A DNA stretch of 64,000 bases from Durusdinium trenchii (GCA_963970005.1 CAXAMN010028950.1:131278-195277); one strand, 5' to 3'. Counted from the stretch's first letter, positions 43,024 to 56,218 are shown. Made by a program: numbers and translations. Notes: generated by a model not told the origin, from the letters alone.

Positions 43024-43218
43024 ATGGCCAATGTTGCCACAGAGCTGCAGCGTGGCTCGGTCGACGTGTCTCGATCGTCTCATGGTGGAACGCCGGCGAT
43101 CCCCGGTCCAGGGCGATCCGCGCTCGGTCCGAGTCTCCAGTCATGTGGAGAATTGGAAGAGTCACTTGGAGAAGCCTCCCTCAGTGGTGAACTTGAGCGT
43201 GGCACTTTCAAAGTGAAT
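43024..43218 (+). CDS. Candidate start exon (MANVATELQRG), unrecognised
   Basis: A GC-rich frame beginning at ATG 43024 with a Ser/Gly-rich, hydrophilic composition typical of N-terminal exons here. It could be the start of gene 3 or of an unrecognised gene. The donor was not identified. Confidence 0.2.
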
Positions 43219-43326
43219 GCAAAGAGGAATAGCCGCAGGAGTGCTATATATAGTGCTATATACCGAAACAAAACAGTCAGATGTGTATATATACAGTGTA
43301 TACGTTTAAGATCTATATAAAAATGC

Positions 43327-44013
43327 ATGCGGTTTGGTGATCTTTTTTCCATTTCCACCAGAATCCCATGGGGTGGACTGTCTTTGGGGTCGACACGGAG
43401 CTGGAAAGACGGCATCATCCCTGAGGTTCTTCATATCTGGCCGGGAGCTCTGATCCTGAGACCTACGTGCCAGACACTGCTCAGCACCGCTCATGATCTC
43501 CTTTTGGGGTTGTCTAATTCATTTTTGTGTGTCTCCTCCCTGTTTAGTGCTCAAACCCAAAGCCAAAAGTCTTCTCACAGCTCCATTTCCACACGCCCAT
43601 CCGATCTCCCAAGTTGTGCAAATGTCCTAAATGTCTTGGTCCCCGACCACTTGAGAGAAACCGTCCCAGGACCAAACCTTCACCGATTGCACGGCCCTCA
43701 CAACGTTCGCCTCGCCTCCCACAGATGCCAGTGTGACGGCCACTCGGATTGCAAGGGGAAATGTCATGCAACAAATACGCTCCCTGGAACTAACATGGAA
43801 GTGGAGTTCACCCCCCTGAAACAGCAGAGCTGTTTTTTGGTCTTCCGAAATCGGGGGCAGAGCGTCCGTGTGAACCATGTTACTGTAGAACACCATGCAA
43901 CACCTGTCTCACAGGAAAGCCATGGGTGGGTTGACCGGGTGGACCCAACGGTCGTTGACGCCGCACTGGGACGACTTGGTGGGGTTAGACGTCTCACCTG
44001 CCATTCCAGGTAA
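43327..44013 (+). CDS. Candidate ORF, 228 codons, unrecognised
   Basis: One of the longest repeat-free open frames in the window. It contains a Cys/His cluster near residues 138-150 (RCQCDGHSDCKGKCH) with no clear match to a known zinc-binding or EGF pattern. Other frames over the same bases also look protein-like, so the coding frame is not settled. Confidence 0.2.
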   Translation: MRFGDLFSISTRIPWGGLSLGSTRSWKDGIIPEVLHIWPGALILRPTCQTLLSTAHDLLLGLSNSFLCVSSLFSAQTQSQKSSHSSISTRPSDLPSCANVLNVLVPDHLRETVPGPNLHRLHGPHNVRLASHRCQCDGHSDCKGKCHATNTLPGTNMEVEFTPLKQQSCFLVFRNRGQSVRVNHVTVEHHATPVSQESHGWVDRVDPTVVDAALGRLGGVRRLTCHSR

Positions 44014-45027
44014 GATCAAGTGTTGTGGGGCAGTCTATTAGTGAGCAGTGATCCATAACTGTTCCTGTAAACCTGCGAGCTTGTTTTCCATGATGTGGAC
44101 AGCTGCAGCGTCCAGTTTCAAATGTGACCGGAACCAGTGCTCACACCGTGACGGAACGTTGAGCAGTTCGTGAGCTCATCCGCCCTCTGCTCGGACTCGT
44201 CCGTGGATGGACTCCCCTCCCTGCGGCATCGGCGGTTCGGTGAAACAAACGTGATGCGACCAACTCGGAGTCGAGGAGTGTATCTTTTGAGAGGGAGATC
44301 CGACAATTGTAAGGGCCACTGTGGACTAACTCTTGGCATAGTGTGGATTATAGTATTAGTTGAGGAAGCGATATAGATAATTATAGATATAATATGGATA
44401 TTTTATATTGAAGTTGTCCAGGGTAAGCAGAGACATCTTGAAGTGTGATATAATATTGCTTGAGCCTGAGCGAAGGGTTGTGCTGAGCAATTGTTTACTC
44501 TGTCTTTGTGATCAACACGGAATGATCATCCAGGAAGTTTTGAGCGTTTGCAGTCCAGCAGTGGAAAAGATTGCACGCGTCATCCAACTTGGAGAACATC
44601 AGAACATCCATTTGCCAAGCCTTCACCAACCGAAACTCTGAGGCTGCCATGGACTTCTGCAGTAGCCAGTCTGCCTTTTGGACAGTATGCAGGGGTGGAT
44701 GAAAAGATATGAAAAGTAGGGAGCTGGTGGTAGGGTGTTTGGGGCGCCGCTAAGCTGGTTGACGTTCATTTTGAGAAGCTAGGCCCTGGGCTCCCTGACG
44801 GTTCCCTTTTTGGGTGCTGCTGGGAGGGTGCAGGATGAATTCTCATTTTGGAGGTCATCCTGGGAACAAGAGTCGAGTCCATTGTTCTTTTCTTTTAGTT
44901 GCTCCAAGGTTCTTGAAAACTCTTTCCATGTCCTCCAACTCTCTTCAGTCAGACACCAACTCGACGCCACACCAACTCGACACCGATCACCGATCACCCC
45001 TCACCGCATTGACACCGCATCGACACC

Positions 45028-45193
45028 TCCGCTCCTTCAAGGACTGCGGTGGCTTTCTGTATGCCTCCGCCAGCGCCACCGCTTTCTGTATGCCGCAGAG
45101 CTTTTGGAGCAACGCCTCGACAAATGCCATCGCTTTCGTCAGACACTGGGCCGAGTCGTGAAAAAGGGAGGACTCGTTGCTCCAGGCGGGTGA
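45028..45193 (+). CDS. Weak candidate exon, unrecognised
   Basis: A GC-rich patch open in all three plus frames (one reads GLRWLSVCLRQRHRFLYAAE, another GGFLYASASATAFCMPQSF). The second frame faintly recalls the units of gene 3, but there is no phase-consistent link. Confidence 0.15.
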
Positions 45194-47369
45194 AACATGT
45201 TGGCTTTTATGCTGGCTCCAATGAGCATGTCATGTAGGCCGCTCAATATGAGGAACAAATTGTATTGCAAGCGGTAAGCACGACTTGGAGGGGCGACATA
45301 CTGTCTATTGTGGGTACTCAAACCTTCTGAGGGAGGTGGATCCAGATGTGATGAATTCCGCTTGTCGAAGTTGGACGTGTTGAAGATTGTTGAAGCATAG
45401 AACGTTCACACTCATTGTTTCGGAACGCTTCGGAAGGATGTTTGAGGTGCAACACTTTGTGAACAAGCCAGGTTGGTGGAATCAGAGCTTTTAGATGCTT
45501 TTAGAGATTACTCTTGCCCCTCTGCTCGCTCACATGATCTTGTGGAAGGTGTTTTTTTTTGCATAGTGATAGTCTTTTACGGACAACATCCGTGTACATC
45601 AAACGGTGATCGTCCAACCATCCATCCAACTCAGGGCGTCGTCTACGGACGACTGGTCGCTCGAGTGGTCGGGCACCCATGGCTGGTCATGGTCGGGCAC
45701 CCCCTGGGTTTGAGCCTCTCTCAGATCTGACGATCTTAGCAGAACATCCTGCCAGTCTCCTCCGGTCTCTTAAAAGGCAATGTCATATTGCCAAGAGTTT
45801 CGTAACTGGATGTAGTTGGAGAGGTGGAATCAGTTTCACAAAGCGAACGCACGTTTTTGATCCTTGGATTTCAAAGTCAAACAGGTGCGCTGCGAGTGGT
45901 CCACTTGTCATGGCCAACTTGAGAATGGTGAGATCATCCGGCTTTTGGGGCAAATGACTCTAATGACTCTGCTGGTTTGTAACAGTCGAAAGTCGAAAGT
46001 ATGTGAAAAGTACAGGTTACAGAATGGAACTCCACGAAAACCATAATCCTTGCTTTTGCGGACTCCTGCGTTTGTAGTGCTTTCTTGTGGGATGAGCAAT
46101 CAAGTTTAGTTTGTCATCAAACAACTAAACACGATTTCTTGTTTCCCTTCCAAGGTTTTGCTATAGGTGTTGCATGATGTTGCTATTATATAGTGTGTCG
46201 CTTCTCAAGCTATTTCCGAGATACACCGGCGCCCACGGTTACGCCGAGCCTTCCGAGCTTCCTCCCACTCATTCCGGAGACGCCGAGCTTCCGAGGACAT
46301 GTGTACTCCCACGGTTGCGATCTTCGGCGACTGGGATGGAACTCGAGTCTTCGGCGATCCGTTGGAGAACCCCTGTGTTTCTTGTCCGTTATATTTTTGT
46401 TATCACTGAGTCCATCTGAGTATTATATAAAACATCTTGAAGCCACCGAGAGTTTGTATGTATAGATAACACACACAATACAAATTATTTCTCCAACTTG
46501 GAAGTGGGGTGAAATATGTCCCTCCAGGGTTTGGTTTTGTTCAGCGGAAAGTATGCGGCTGTCAATACTGGCAGATTCTATGTTTGTAGACTACACAAGA
46601 GACTCTTAGACCCTCAAATAGATAGAAAAGTCACATCCCTTGCCTTGCAACATGCAATGGAAATCGGTTCCATCTATATATATATATAAATATATTTCGA
46701 ACGTCACTAAGAGCAGATGCTATAAGTCTTGCACCGACCATACCAAAGATAGGGAAGGCCGGTTCCGGCCGAAGCGGACGTCTGCAGCTGGCGGTAGCAA
46801 ATCAGACATCGGCAGGCATTTCGAGTGTTCTTTTTTTGTTCACTCTGAAGACAGACAAGTATTTGTTCACAGACACTTATAGAGTGTTCAAGAAAATTGT
46901 ACTTGGTTAAGCTGCTTTAGCTTCTTTTCTAGCACTATATTAATTATAGCATCGGCTATAGCAAAAAAGCCTTATAGGATCGCATGCTGGAGAGACCACG
47001 TCTAGCCGCACTAGGCTGACGTTGGAAGAGACCACGTCCACTTCACAAGGAATTCTAGAGATCTCTCGTCCAGCATGTGTGGCTTGGCGGAACCGAATCT
47101 GTGTAAAAATGCGTGGCGTTGAGAGCTGAGGGCGGGAGATTCGGAATGGGTGCCACGTTAATTTGGCATTTTCGATTCGAATTTGCCCCATGGCTCACGC
47201 CATCTCATAACTTGTTTGAAATTGTCTTGAAATAGACATGATCTTGCTGCGTCTCCTGATTCCGAAGAACATCTTTTCTCGGAGCCATGGTCCTTAGTCC
47301 GCGCCTGAAAAAACAATGCACACATCAATGTACGCCACCCCATGTTTTGTGTGTTTTTTTTTTCCCCAG

Positions 47370-47583
47370 GTCTTTATCTTCTGCCGAGTTCAGCGGATGC
47401 CCAGGTCCGCCTCGCCGCCCACGACGCCTGGCGCAGCGCCCCCACTGTGGAGCGGCGCAGCGCGCCGGCGCCCGACGTGACGGTCGCCGGCGCCACGTAC
47501 AAGGAGGGCGTGGAGATCTTCTTAAGCGAAGACGAGGTGCCGGGGAGCCCGAGTAGCGCGGAGAGCCCGAGTGGCGCAAGTGC
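47370..47583 (+). CDS. Gene 3 exon A
   Basis: A GC-rich exon encoding LYLLPSSADAQVRLAAHDAW and then ATYKEGVEIFLSEDEVPG and a Ser/Pro-rich end. Acceptor CCCCAG|G after a long T tract; GA donor GAGTAT at 47584 in phase 2 fits exon B. The part ATYKEGVEIF may correspond to the YYMPxG part of later units. Confidence 0.65.
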
Positions 47584-50500
47584 GAGTATAGGTATAGCGT
47601 GGGCCGCAGTGGATGTGTGTGTGTGTGCAGCATTGTTTTTCGACAGGCGGTGAGGGGGGGCTTAGGACTAGGCGAGCTGCTTTGCAGAGAATTGTAAGCA
47701 CGCGACAGGTGAAGCAAGCGGGACGGTGTGGAAAGGATTTTGCCTTAGTGGATGACTGCATGCTGTTCTGGCTTTGCCAGGCCCCAGTGGTGTTTGTCGG
47801 GTTCGGATTTCAAATCTGGCAATGCCAGCCAATCTAAGTTGGGAAATCAAGATGTTCGGGATTTCGTGACATTTTGGCAGATGCTGATGATGTCTACATT
47901 GCATGTTAAGCCCTTAGGCTTTAGAAGCATCATGGTGCATCATTCAAGCATCGGTCCAAACTAAACCCAGTAAACATCACGGTGCTCCATTCAGACTCCG
48001 GTCTACATTTTGACCTCCAAGCATGTGGCTGCTTTTTTGACCGTGGCCCCCTCGTTCTTCCAGCCTTCCATAGCATTGGTACACTTTTTAACAGCATACA
48101 TATATTGGGGGTGTCCTATTACCTCTAACAGTTGGTAAACAATTATCACTACTTTAGACAAAGGCCTCTACTAACCAGCATCATCCATCATCATCCACTG
48201 TTACGGGTACTGAAATAGACCCAAGGCATCCACTGTTACTGGTAATGGTTCCTAGTTGTTCTTCTTCTTTTTCTCCAGATCGAAAGATGGAGGTGCAACC
48301 CCTGCCCCCACCTCATCTGCATCAGGCCAGTTCCCAGAGCCGCGATGGATCTGTTCACACCATGAGTGACCTGGAGATTTCGTGCCGGTCGCGCTTGGCT
48401 TTTTGGTCCAGTACATCTTGCAGAGGCACCGCCAAAGAAGACCCAGTCCGCCGGATTTTTGGAGCGACATCGAGGTTCTTTGTATCCTGTTGTTGCTTTC
48501 AAGTGGTGCAGGAAGACTTGGTCAAGACTGTGTTTTTTTGTTTGTTCACGGCCATACATGTCCACTGTGTTCATAAGAGAGCAATTCGCACTCTAAAGCC
48601 TCCCATGGTCATGAACAAGATGTGTTTGTGTGTGTGTTGTCCTGAAGTGTTCCATTTTATCTTTGTGATTTTGTCGGTGATAGAACAGACCACCTAAGGC
48701 GATGACAATGGGGTCATCTACTTCATGCCAGGGCCCAGCCATGCCGACCGAAGCCTGTGACCTGGCGAATCGGAGTCGATCGGAGTTCCACGCAACGCAC
48801 AGCTGAGGTTGCTGTCCTTGGCTTTGCCCACCCAGCTGAGTCGTCGGTTTTTGTCCTTTTCTTGTTGCCAACATTTGCAGATGAACGCAGGAGCATGCAG
48901 GAGCATCATTCGCAGGTGGGAAGCAGGTTTCATTGCTTTGGGGTTGTGCACAGTGGACCGTGCCACAAGTTATTTTTTGGATCAGAGTGAGCACTCAAAG
49001 CTTCAATGAGGTTGTTGTGCTTTGGGCAGTTTTTATCAGGTTTCGTGCTGGAATTGCAAGGATTCCAGATAGCAGGTGAGATCGTAGGTATTCTCAAGAC
49101 TAAGCAAAACCTTGAACCTTGGAATTCCAGGAGAAGAATGGTGTCGAAGTTGGTTCCCTTCTTGGGAATGAGCCTGTGAACAATTTTGTTTCTGTTTGAG
49201 GGACCCAACATCGCTAGGGCCCCAGATTTGGGTTAATTCAGCCAAGGATTGGTGATTTGTAGAAAACCGTAGTGTCAGTGCCCGGAATTGGAGATCTAAC
49301 TCACCCAAATCGACCATTCTATAGATTGGAATCTGTGAACATTGCCATCCAATTTGCACTAGTCCAGATGCGAAAACCTCCCTGCCGTCCGAATGTTTCA
49401 CCGACCTCCATTTGCAGCATCACGGAAGAAGCTGCCCGTGTCTTTTTTTGTTGAGAAAGCATACCCAGAAGCGAGTTAACCGGTCGAACCTCCCAAACAA
49501 AGGTCACACAAAGGAGAAAATCACACTGTTTGCAGGCCATGCAAATTGTCAACACATCCTGCACATGGTCCAAAATTGTCCTCGCTCATCACACGTTCCA
49601 CGAGCTCTCAGAACGTTTCCGAAAAAAGGTCCACTCGACTGGCTGTTTTGGCGGTGAGGTACGCTCAGCCCTTCGATTTGGATGGCTATTTCCCGCTCTA
49701 CGAGACTGAGGCCGGGCGTCCGCGCGCGCCTGTCGCGTTTTGGGATGAAGACCAAAGAGAACCAGTATCCTCAAATGCATGTTTTAGAGTGTGTATTTCC
49801 ATGCATATTTCAATGTTTCAATGTGTTTACATTAGGATCTGGACATGTTTGCATGTTTGTTTGGAAGAAATAAGAAGAACTCGTTTTGCAGATTGTTGAT
49901 CAGAGAGGAACCAAACGCACACTGGTTTGATAGGTTCACGGGAGTACGTGAGTCTCAGAATTCAATCAGTTGCTGGACGTAGATGCTTTCTGGTATTTTG
50001 AAATAGGAACCTATACAAAAAATAGTCAACATACTCATGAGGTTGGTGGGGGCCTTGGAAAGGACCGTTCTTGCCTAGAAGGAAGCAGACTTTGACCTCC
50101 TTTTTTCTTGCTTGTTCCATATGGATACTGTAGGTCAATGCTTGATCACTCGAAGTATAAACATGAATGCGTCAGCTACAGCTTGGAGTCCACATGTGGC
50201 AGCCTGATCAGTCGCACCATGTTCGGTCCGTCCACCAATGTCCTTCGCTGTTCAAGACCGACCTTCCAACAGTGGATCTGGAGCGGATCTGGAGCGACCG
50301 CTACAGAGAGGTTGGGTGTTGAACTCCATCATCTGGTCGGGGCCATGAAGAAAGTTCGGATCCGAAAATCCGAAAAGAACCGAACAGAACCATTGGCTTC
50401 AGGAGCATCGTTCTTTTTCACCCCCGGCTTAGCGGCACCGTAAAAAGGCGGGCCGATCACTTCGACTGGACGAGCTGGACATGAGAGTAAGAGAAGCTGC

Positions 50501-53500
50501 GATCATCCCAAAATGAACGCTGCGTTTGGTGTAGGAGGAACATCTTTGTCAAGGTCGCCAGAACTCGAAGGGGGAAAGGTAGCAACATGGAAATGAGCTG
50601 TCAGAAGTTTTCGACCTTAGAGTCTTATCACATCCCCCTGTGATAGTAGAGGCTTCTCCAATCAGCAGGCAGAAGCTTCTATCATCATCCATCGGAAGTG
50701 AGGATTTGGCTCCTGTAGGTTGGAGGCCATCGCTAGTAGGTTGGAGCCCACTATTAGAAACAAAGAAAACAGAAAAAGGAAAAAAACAGTATAGCTTAAT
50801 TCAGCTAAGCTTTGGTTCCTTCTGATGGGCTCACCAAATCAGCGCTGCCGACGTCGCCAGAGGCCGCCGCCCAACTGGCCTCCACGGAAGCAGGTGGCAC
50901 TGGCAGCGCCTTCTCCGTCGGCCCGGGCTCCAACTACGGCGCCCCAGGCGTGTGGAGCCAAGCGCCGGCAGCCCCTGGGCACATCGGGGACATGGGGCGG
51001 GGGCATGGTTAGCCAGTGGAACAGTTGCTTGAACTCCTGCCTGAAATGATTGAAGATATAGCACCGTTAACTCGTCAGCCTGATAACTCTTGGCTGACAT
51101 GAGTGTTTGACGCGTTTGCGTTATTTCTGTTTGTTTTGTGTATTTGCCCTCTTCAAGCACTGGGGATTTAAGCCTTTAGAGTCCCGAGTGGGGAGTCCAT
51201 TGTCAATGATCAATGAGTTCGATCATTCATCCAGGGTCTCTTCTGACAAACAAGGGATTCGTTCTAGAAAGGATTCATTTGAAGCATTTGAGTTGAGTTC
51301 CAATTGAATACAGGAACGTTTCTCTTTCAGGGAAGGTATTTACATGAACTCCCAAGTGCACTGATGAAGGTCTAAGAGCCCATGAACGATGATGATGATG
51401 GTGATGATGATGATGATGCTGATGATGACGATGGAGGAGTTGGTAAGGACACAAGCAAAGTATGATCAACACCCGGGCTGCGCAAAAAAAAAGTAGGGTC
51501 TTCAAGTAAACTTGGTTGACTCCTCCACTGAACAAAATCTGTGGTTGACTGGCGAGGATCGACTCTTGTGGATGCCCTCGGATGCTGTGAGCCTCTATTT
51601 GGGCGACTACGTGCCGTGGATATGGTCAGATACCAGCAACCTGTGACGTTGAGGTGTTTTTCCTGGTGAGCAGCGAGTGTAGCAAAACTTTTGTGCTTTA
51701 TAGATTCCTGATTGTTTGATTGGCATAGTCGCAAACTTCCAATTCGTTCCTCAACATTCCGCCGGAAACCTCGGACATTCACGCACCGCGCAACACCGAC
51801 ATCCCGGATGGTGCACCCTGAGACCCCAAGTACAGGTCCACAGGTAGTCGACAGATCTCAAGCAACAACCGAGTTCCAAAGGGTTAGCTCTATAGGAGCA
51901 TGTAGGGTGCCTGTACACATAACACCGAACTCATGAAACTGTATGAAAATATGTAAGATAATCTAAGTCTTCAGCCACCAAATCACCGCAATGTTTTTGT
52001 GCTCTCAGGTGGCTCCCTTCACTCTGGACGGCTACTTCCCGCTCTACCACACCGCCGCCCTGGCGGCCAAAGCCTCCGCCGACAGCGCCAGCGAGGCGCT
52101 CGGCCCGCAGGGCGAGCGTGGACACCCGCGCAGCTGGTCGACGGGGACCAGAGACGTGTGGCTTGGTCAGCGAGGGTCCCGGACGAGTCGTGGGTCATTT
52201 CAACAACATAAGTCAACATGTTCCGTGCATAAAGCAGAGAGCGCAGAACGGTTTGATGGCCTTTGCTTGAAACATGTGACATGTTGATTGAACTTGGCAA
52301 CTTGGTTTCCGTCCTTTTCTTGGGCATTGCGTGAAACCTGTTGGATACTTCACTGATTGTACCATCAAGATGATATTTGAACCGTTGCTTTGTAGCGTTC
52401 GTAGCGCTATGAAGCTAGGAGTCGCACGCATGAAGACTGTGGAGGGAGCAGGTGGAGGGAACACCATCAGATCTCTCCCACATCGGGTGTTCAGCACTTC
52501 GCCCACCCTTCGTCGACGAGCGGGACCTCGGCACTACGGACCTCGTCGGGTCGGGGCAACTCGTGGTCCTAGGTACTACATGCCCTCGCTGCCGGGAGGC
52601 ACGCGATCGGAGGAAAGCGCGATCTGCATGAAGACTGTTTGGGGAGACGGAGTAGAAGTCCATCGCTGGTGTTTGGAGAGTGATTAGTGGCACAAGATCT
52701 GCCTCAAGGCTGGACCCCGTTTTATGGACCTGGTTCACAGGTAGAGGATTTCAATTTACCAAAAGGCCTAAAAAGTGGGGGTTCCCCAAAGAAGCCATGT
52801 TTCTATGTGGCTTTTCGATGCACAGAGACGACGCAAACACCAGGCATGACCGTTGTCCCTGCCTCTCCGTTCGTGGCGACCGAAAAGGTCGAAGAACGCC
52901 GAAGCCAGGCACCAAGTTCTACGGCAGCTACCCGTCGGCGTCACCGGTCATCAGCTACGCCGCGGTCGTGGACGTCGCCGGCCTTGGTGGAGGAGCGAAG
53001 ACTGGACCATGTATAAAGTTGACTGTTGATTCATACTCCCCACTACCAGAATGGTTTTACATCTCCAAAAGTCTTTTTTAATTCAATCAACAGTCACACA
53101 GTCTACATTAGATACCACAGCATGCCAAAAGATCAGGATTTGCAGTTGCCTTGGAGCGCCATTCAAGCACTCTTTCTACTTGATAGTGGAATCCCACGGG
53201 TCTTGAGAGATACAATACGGGGAGATGGACTCAGATGTTCCAAACTCGTTCCTGCCGTTTGATCTGCCAATCTGGGTCTTCAAATCTGATGGTCCGCAGA
53301 CGGCAAAATGGCTTTGGGCTTTGTGAATTGATAACTCGAGTTAGTCTCAGCAATGACATCCGACCCAAGACGCCAAGACGCTGCATGAAGCAACATAATC
53401 CATCATGAGGCAACATGTTGGTCTTACAATATGCTACATATTTGGCTGTGTGTTTGGCTGCAAGGTCTCATTCCGTGGTGAGAAGGGGATTTGTGGGAGG

Positions 53501-54360
53501 CTAGTCTAGGTTGTCTTCCTCACATCTCACCGGAACGAACTGAAATCCTCAGCACGGAAGCTGAGCCGAACGGAGCCGCATGGGAGGAGCGTCGGTGGAC
53601 GCCACCTCAGCAGGGAAGAGTGTGGAAGCTGAAAGGAACTTTCCGAACCTTGGATGTCCCAAGGACTCAGTGCTTTGAAACGGTTTCCTTATATGATAAT
53701 ACGAAGGGTTTTTATTGATGACTTAAGTCAAGGTTCCAGAGGGTATGCGCAACACCATTTTGACAAAGGATTGGAGGCTTTTCAGAAGTTCTGTTTCTGT
53801 GTTGAAGGAAGTGTTCAATGAATACGTTAGCCCCCCTTTCAATGTGTCCCAACACTTCCTCAATTTGTCAGGTGTAAAACATTCAGACATGTTGATGTGG
53901 TTTCTCCCAGCCACTTCTCCACCGGCCCGGAACAAAAAGCAAAAACACCGTTCGCACGTTTGAACGGGTGTTTTTGTTGGTTTCGAAAGGCGGTCGGTGG
54001 CGCAATGCCGGGCGATGCCGTGGGTCCCAGTTTTCACCCGGGATCACTCTGAGACGCAGCTGGGGGAGTAAAGCAACACCACGAACGATAAGGTATTTTC
54101 CTACAAAAAGGCACCTCGGGCAAGGATGTGATTTGCTGGGGAGCCATCTTGTGGGTCGAACAAAAGACATTGAAATCATCGAATCTTGCAAGAGATTCAA
54201 TGTCTATCGGACGGATTCATAGTGCTCTGTGGATGCTTGTTTTTGTGAAGCATCAAGAGGCTTCTCCAAGTGTTCCGAGACCAGTCTTGGCCCAACCAAG
54301 GCACACTGCGGCAGCCGCTGCTTTGCTGAGCGCTGCTCCGGCTTCTGCCTGGTTCGCGCG
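47370..54360 (+). CDS. Gene 3 (partial): protein with repeated LDGYFPLYxT units
   Basis: Seven exons (A-G) in GC-rich patches encode a protein with repeated units. The clearest feature is PF[DT]LDGYFPLY[EH]T followed by an Ala-rich helix, present in exon B/C and again in exon D. Later parts of a unit are a small-residue loop (GGTGSAFSVGPG in C) and YYMPSLPGG then KFYGSYPS in E/F. Exon G (HTAAAAALLSAAPASAW) looks like the Ala-rich part of another unit. The A/B, B/C, D/E and E/F joins are in phase with AG|G acceptors and GC or GA donors. I do not recognise a named domain, signal peptide or catalytic motif, and no function is proposed. The start, the end and the C/D and F/G connections are unknown. 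It lies on the same strand as its neighbours. Confidence 0.6.
49659..49710 (+). CDS. Gene 3 exon B (LDGYFPLY unit 1)
   Basis: Encodes YAQPFDLDGYFPLYETE. Acceptor GTGAG|G; GC donor GCCGGG at 49711, phase 0. The near-identical PFTLDGYFPLYHT in exon D shows this is a repeated module. Confidence 0.75.
50718..50755 (-). repeat. 21-bp minisatellite, about 1.8 units
   Basis: GTAGGTTGGAGGCCATCGCTA and a partial second unit, the same orientation as block B (21071-21365). Confidence 0.75.
50863..50988 (+). CDS. Gene 3 exon C (unit 1 continued)
   Basis: Encodes AAAQLASTEAGGTGSAFSVG and continues PGSNYGAPGVWSQAPAAPG. It joins exon B in phase 0 to give YFPLYETEAAAQLAS, which mirrors YFPLYHTAALAAKAS in exon D. 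Acceptor GCCAGAG|G; the GA donor at 50989 is provisional. Confidence 0.7.
51388..51432. repeat. GAT trinucleotide microsatellite
   Basis: Interrupted (GAT)n in the intron between exons C and D. Confidence 0.8.
52009..52115 (+). CDS. Gene 3 exon D (LDGYFPLY unit 2)
   Basis: Encodes VAPFTLDGYFPLYHTAALAA and continues KASADSASEALGPQGE. Acceptor CTCTCAG|G; GC donor GCGTGG at 52116 in phase 2 fits exon E. Confidence 0.78.
52573..52598 (+). CDS. Gene 3 exon E (YYMPSLPGG microexon)
   Basis: Encodes YYMPSLPGG. Acceptor CCTAG|G. Two donors three bases apart (GA at 52596 or GC at 52599) both fit the phase of exon F, so the protein has one or two Gly here. Confidence 0.65.
52909..52986 (+). CDS. Gene 3 exon F
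   Basis: Encodes TKFYGSYPSASPVISYAAVV and DVAGL. Acceptor GCCAG|G matches the phase of exon E. The right end (GT at 52987) is provisional; the frame stays open to about 53080. Confidence 0.6.
54301..54360 (+). CDS. Gene 3 exon G (Ala-rich unit part)
   Basis: Encodes HTAAAAALLSAAPASAWFA. Acceptor CCAAG|G and a strong GTGAGG donor. It resembles the Ala-rich stretch after YFPLYxT, but the exon that should supply YFPLY before it was not found. Confidence 0.5.
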
Positions 54361-56218
54361 GTGAGGGCAGTGTCGAGACGCGATGCAGAAGGTGAGAAAG
54401 GAAGGACTGGGAAGATGCGCGCCCATAGCTTTTTGAGAAGAGTTGGCACGTTTGTGATTCTCAGGATATGTCAGTATGTTCGCCCATAGCCTTTACGGTG
54501 TTTTTGCTGTTTTGCCGCCAATTCCAGGAGAAGAGGGTGCAAAGCACAGGGCTCCACTGGCACTTCGGAGGATGACTAGAGCTGCCATATGCTGCCATTC
54601 TGCGTATGGAGAGAAGATACGAAGGCATGTATCGGCCACACAAACGAAGGCATTTCCTACAGTTCGCACGAAGGCATTTTCTGCACGATGCATCGCAACC
54701 AGTTCACCTTCGCCCAGTCGTGCCGATGCTGGAGCAGTGACCGGATGGGATTGGCCGACGATGCTGGAAGAGGCAACCCGGAAGGAATCCTGCGACCATG
54801 CGGCCGATTAAGAAAAAAGCGGACAAAAATCCGACGTCACAGGACCGAAATGTGGGTATACAATGGTATACATCTCGTCTAGAGTCTAAAGGATGATGCA
54901 GACAGATTGATGCCATGTTCGGGGTCACTGCGGATGTTTGCTGATCGAGTTCGGAACTTCCCCTCATCCGCGAGGTTGGTGCACTGACCAAGTTTGCGGG
55001 TCGGAAGGACGGCAGAAGTAGACGTCTGCGGCGTCGTTTGGCGTCGTTATGCACACAATGACCTATGTCGTTTTTGGGGCGTAGTGACGTAGTGGTGAAA
55101 CGACCTTAAGTTTCAATGAGTTGCTGAGTCACGTGATCCAGTGAATCAAAGGTTCAATCTACTTCGGCAGAACCAACGAGTGGAACACTCCTCACGTGCC
55201 GGTGCAGTTGTCGGTGCGACTCGCTCCTCGCTGCGACCGGTCCGTTCCTCGCAGCTAGCCATCGATCCGCGGCGCTTCTTGAGGGCCGATCGATGCGAAA
55301 ACGGAGAGCCGTGGCAGGGAATACAAGTCCCATACACGACTCATGGGAGATGGATATGCCGCCCCATTGATCCCCCTGGCATATGGCAGTCCCATCGGAG
55401 CGTTTGGGAGTGAAGAGATTCTTCCATGTGCATCGCCAAACTATCTCCCTGCACAATGGAACCATTTCCGAGTGATGGAGTGATCACTCGGAAATCCATC
55501 AGGGTTTGAGGTGATTTCAGGTGACCCAACGCTCCCAAGTGGGGCTCCTCCAGTTTAGATCAACAGTTTGCCAAAAAAAACAACCTAGCTCTGGTGTTTC
55601 GTTTCCAAGAACGGAGCTTCTTAGAGCTGCCTTTTTGCAAAAAAGACAACACGATGTCCCCAACTAACTATATGCACTATTTTGGAACTCAATCAAAAAA
55701 CCACGCAGCAGTCCAGCTATGTACAAATAGCTATCCTCAAACGGAACGAACTCCTTCCCACCGGACAGTTGACCCAAACTCCTCCGGGCGAGAAAACTGC
55801 GATGGATGGGTCGCACCGGTGATGCAGGTGTGGGGTTCACGGATGGGGTGTGAGGATCGGAGGAGGGTGAAAGGATGTGGATCCATGTCAATGTTGATGT
55901 TTGATTTTGTTTATTGTGTGTTTTTGTGTTTTTTTTAAATGTTGCTTTTGATGTCTGATGCTGAAGTTGTTTAAGTTGCTATTTTGTTGTTTTTATAATT
56001 GTTCATTGTTGGTGGATGAGGTGTTTTAGGACTCATGCTGATGAAAAGCAAATCAGAGTTCATTTTGATACCACGCGAACTAGCCGATACAATTGGCCAC
56101 AACATGATGCTTCGATTTGGGGTATCCGATACCCTCTCTATGTAGGTCACTCTTGTCATCCCTTGTCATTGATTGACATCAGTCAAAGATCTTGTCCCTT
56201 CCACACGATGTCAGGCGT

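Larger units (their letters stand above)
39496..47369. other. Region between genes 2 and 3, no recognisable gene
   Basis: No named family was seen on either strand. It holds short microsatellites (GT at about 40243, TA at about 46675) and several candidate coding stretches without family support (43024-43218, 43327-44013, 45028-45193). Upstream exons of gene 3 probably lie in the right half, because exon A begins inside a codon. Confidence 0.45.
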
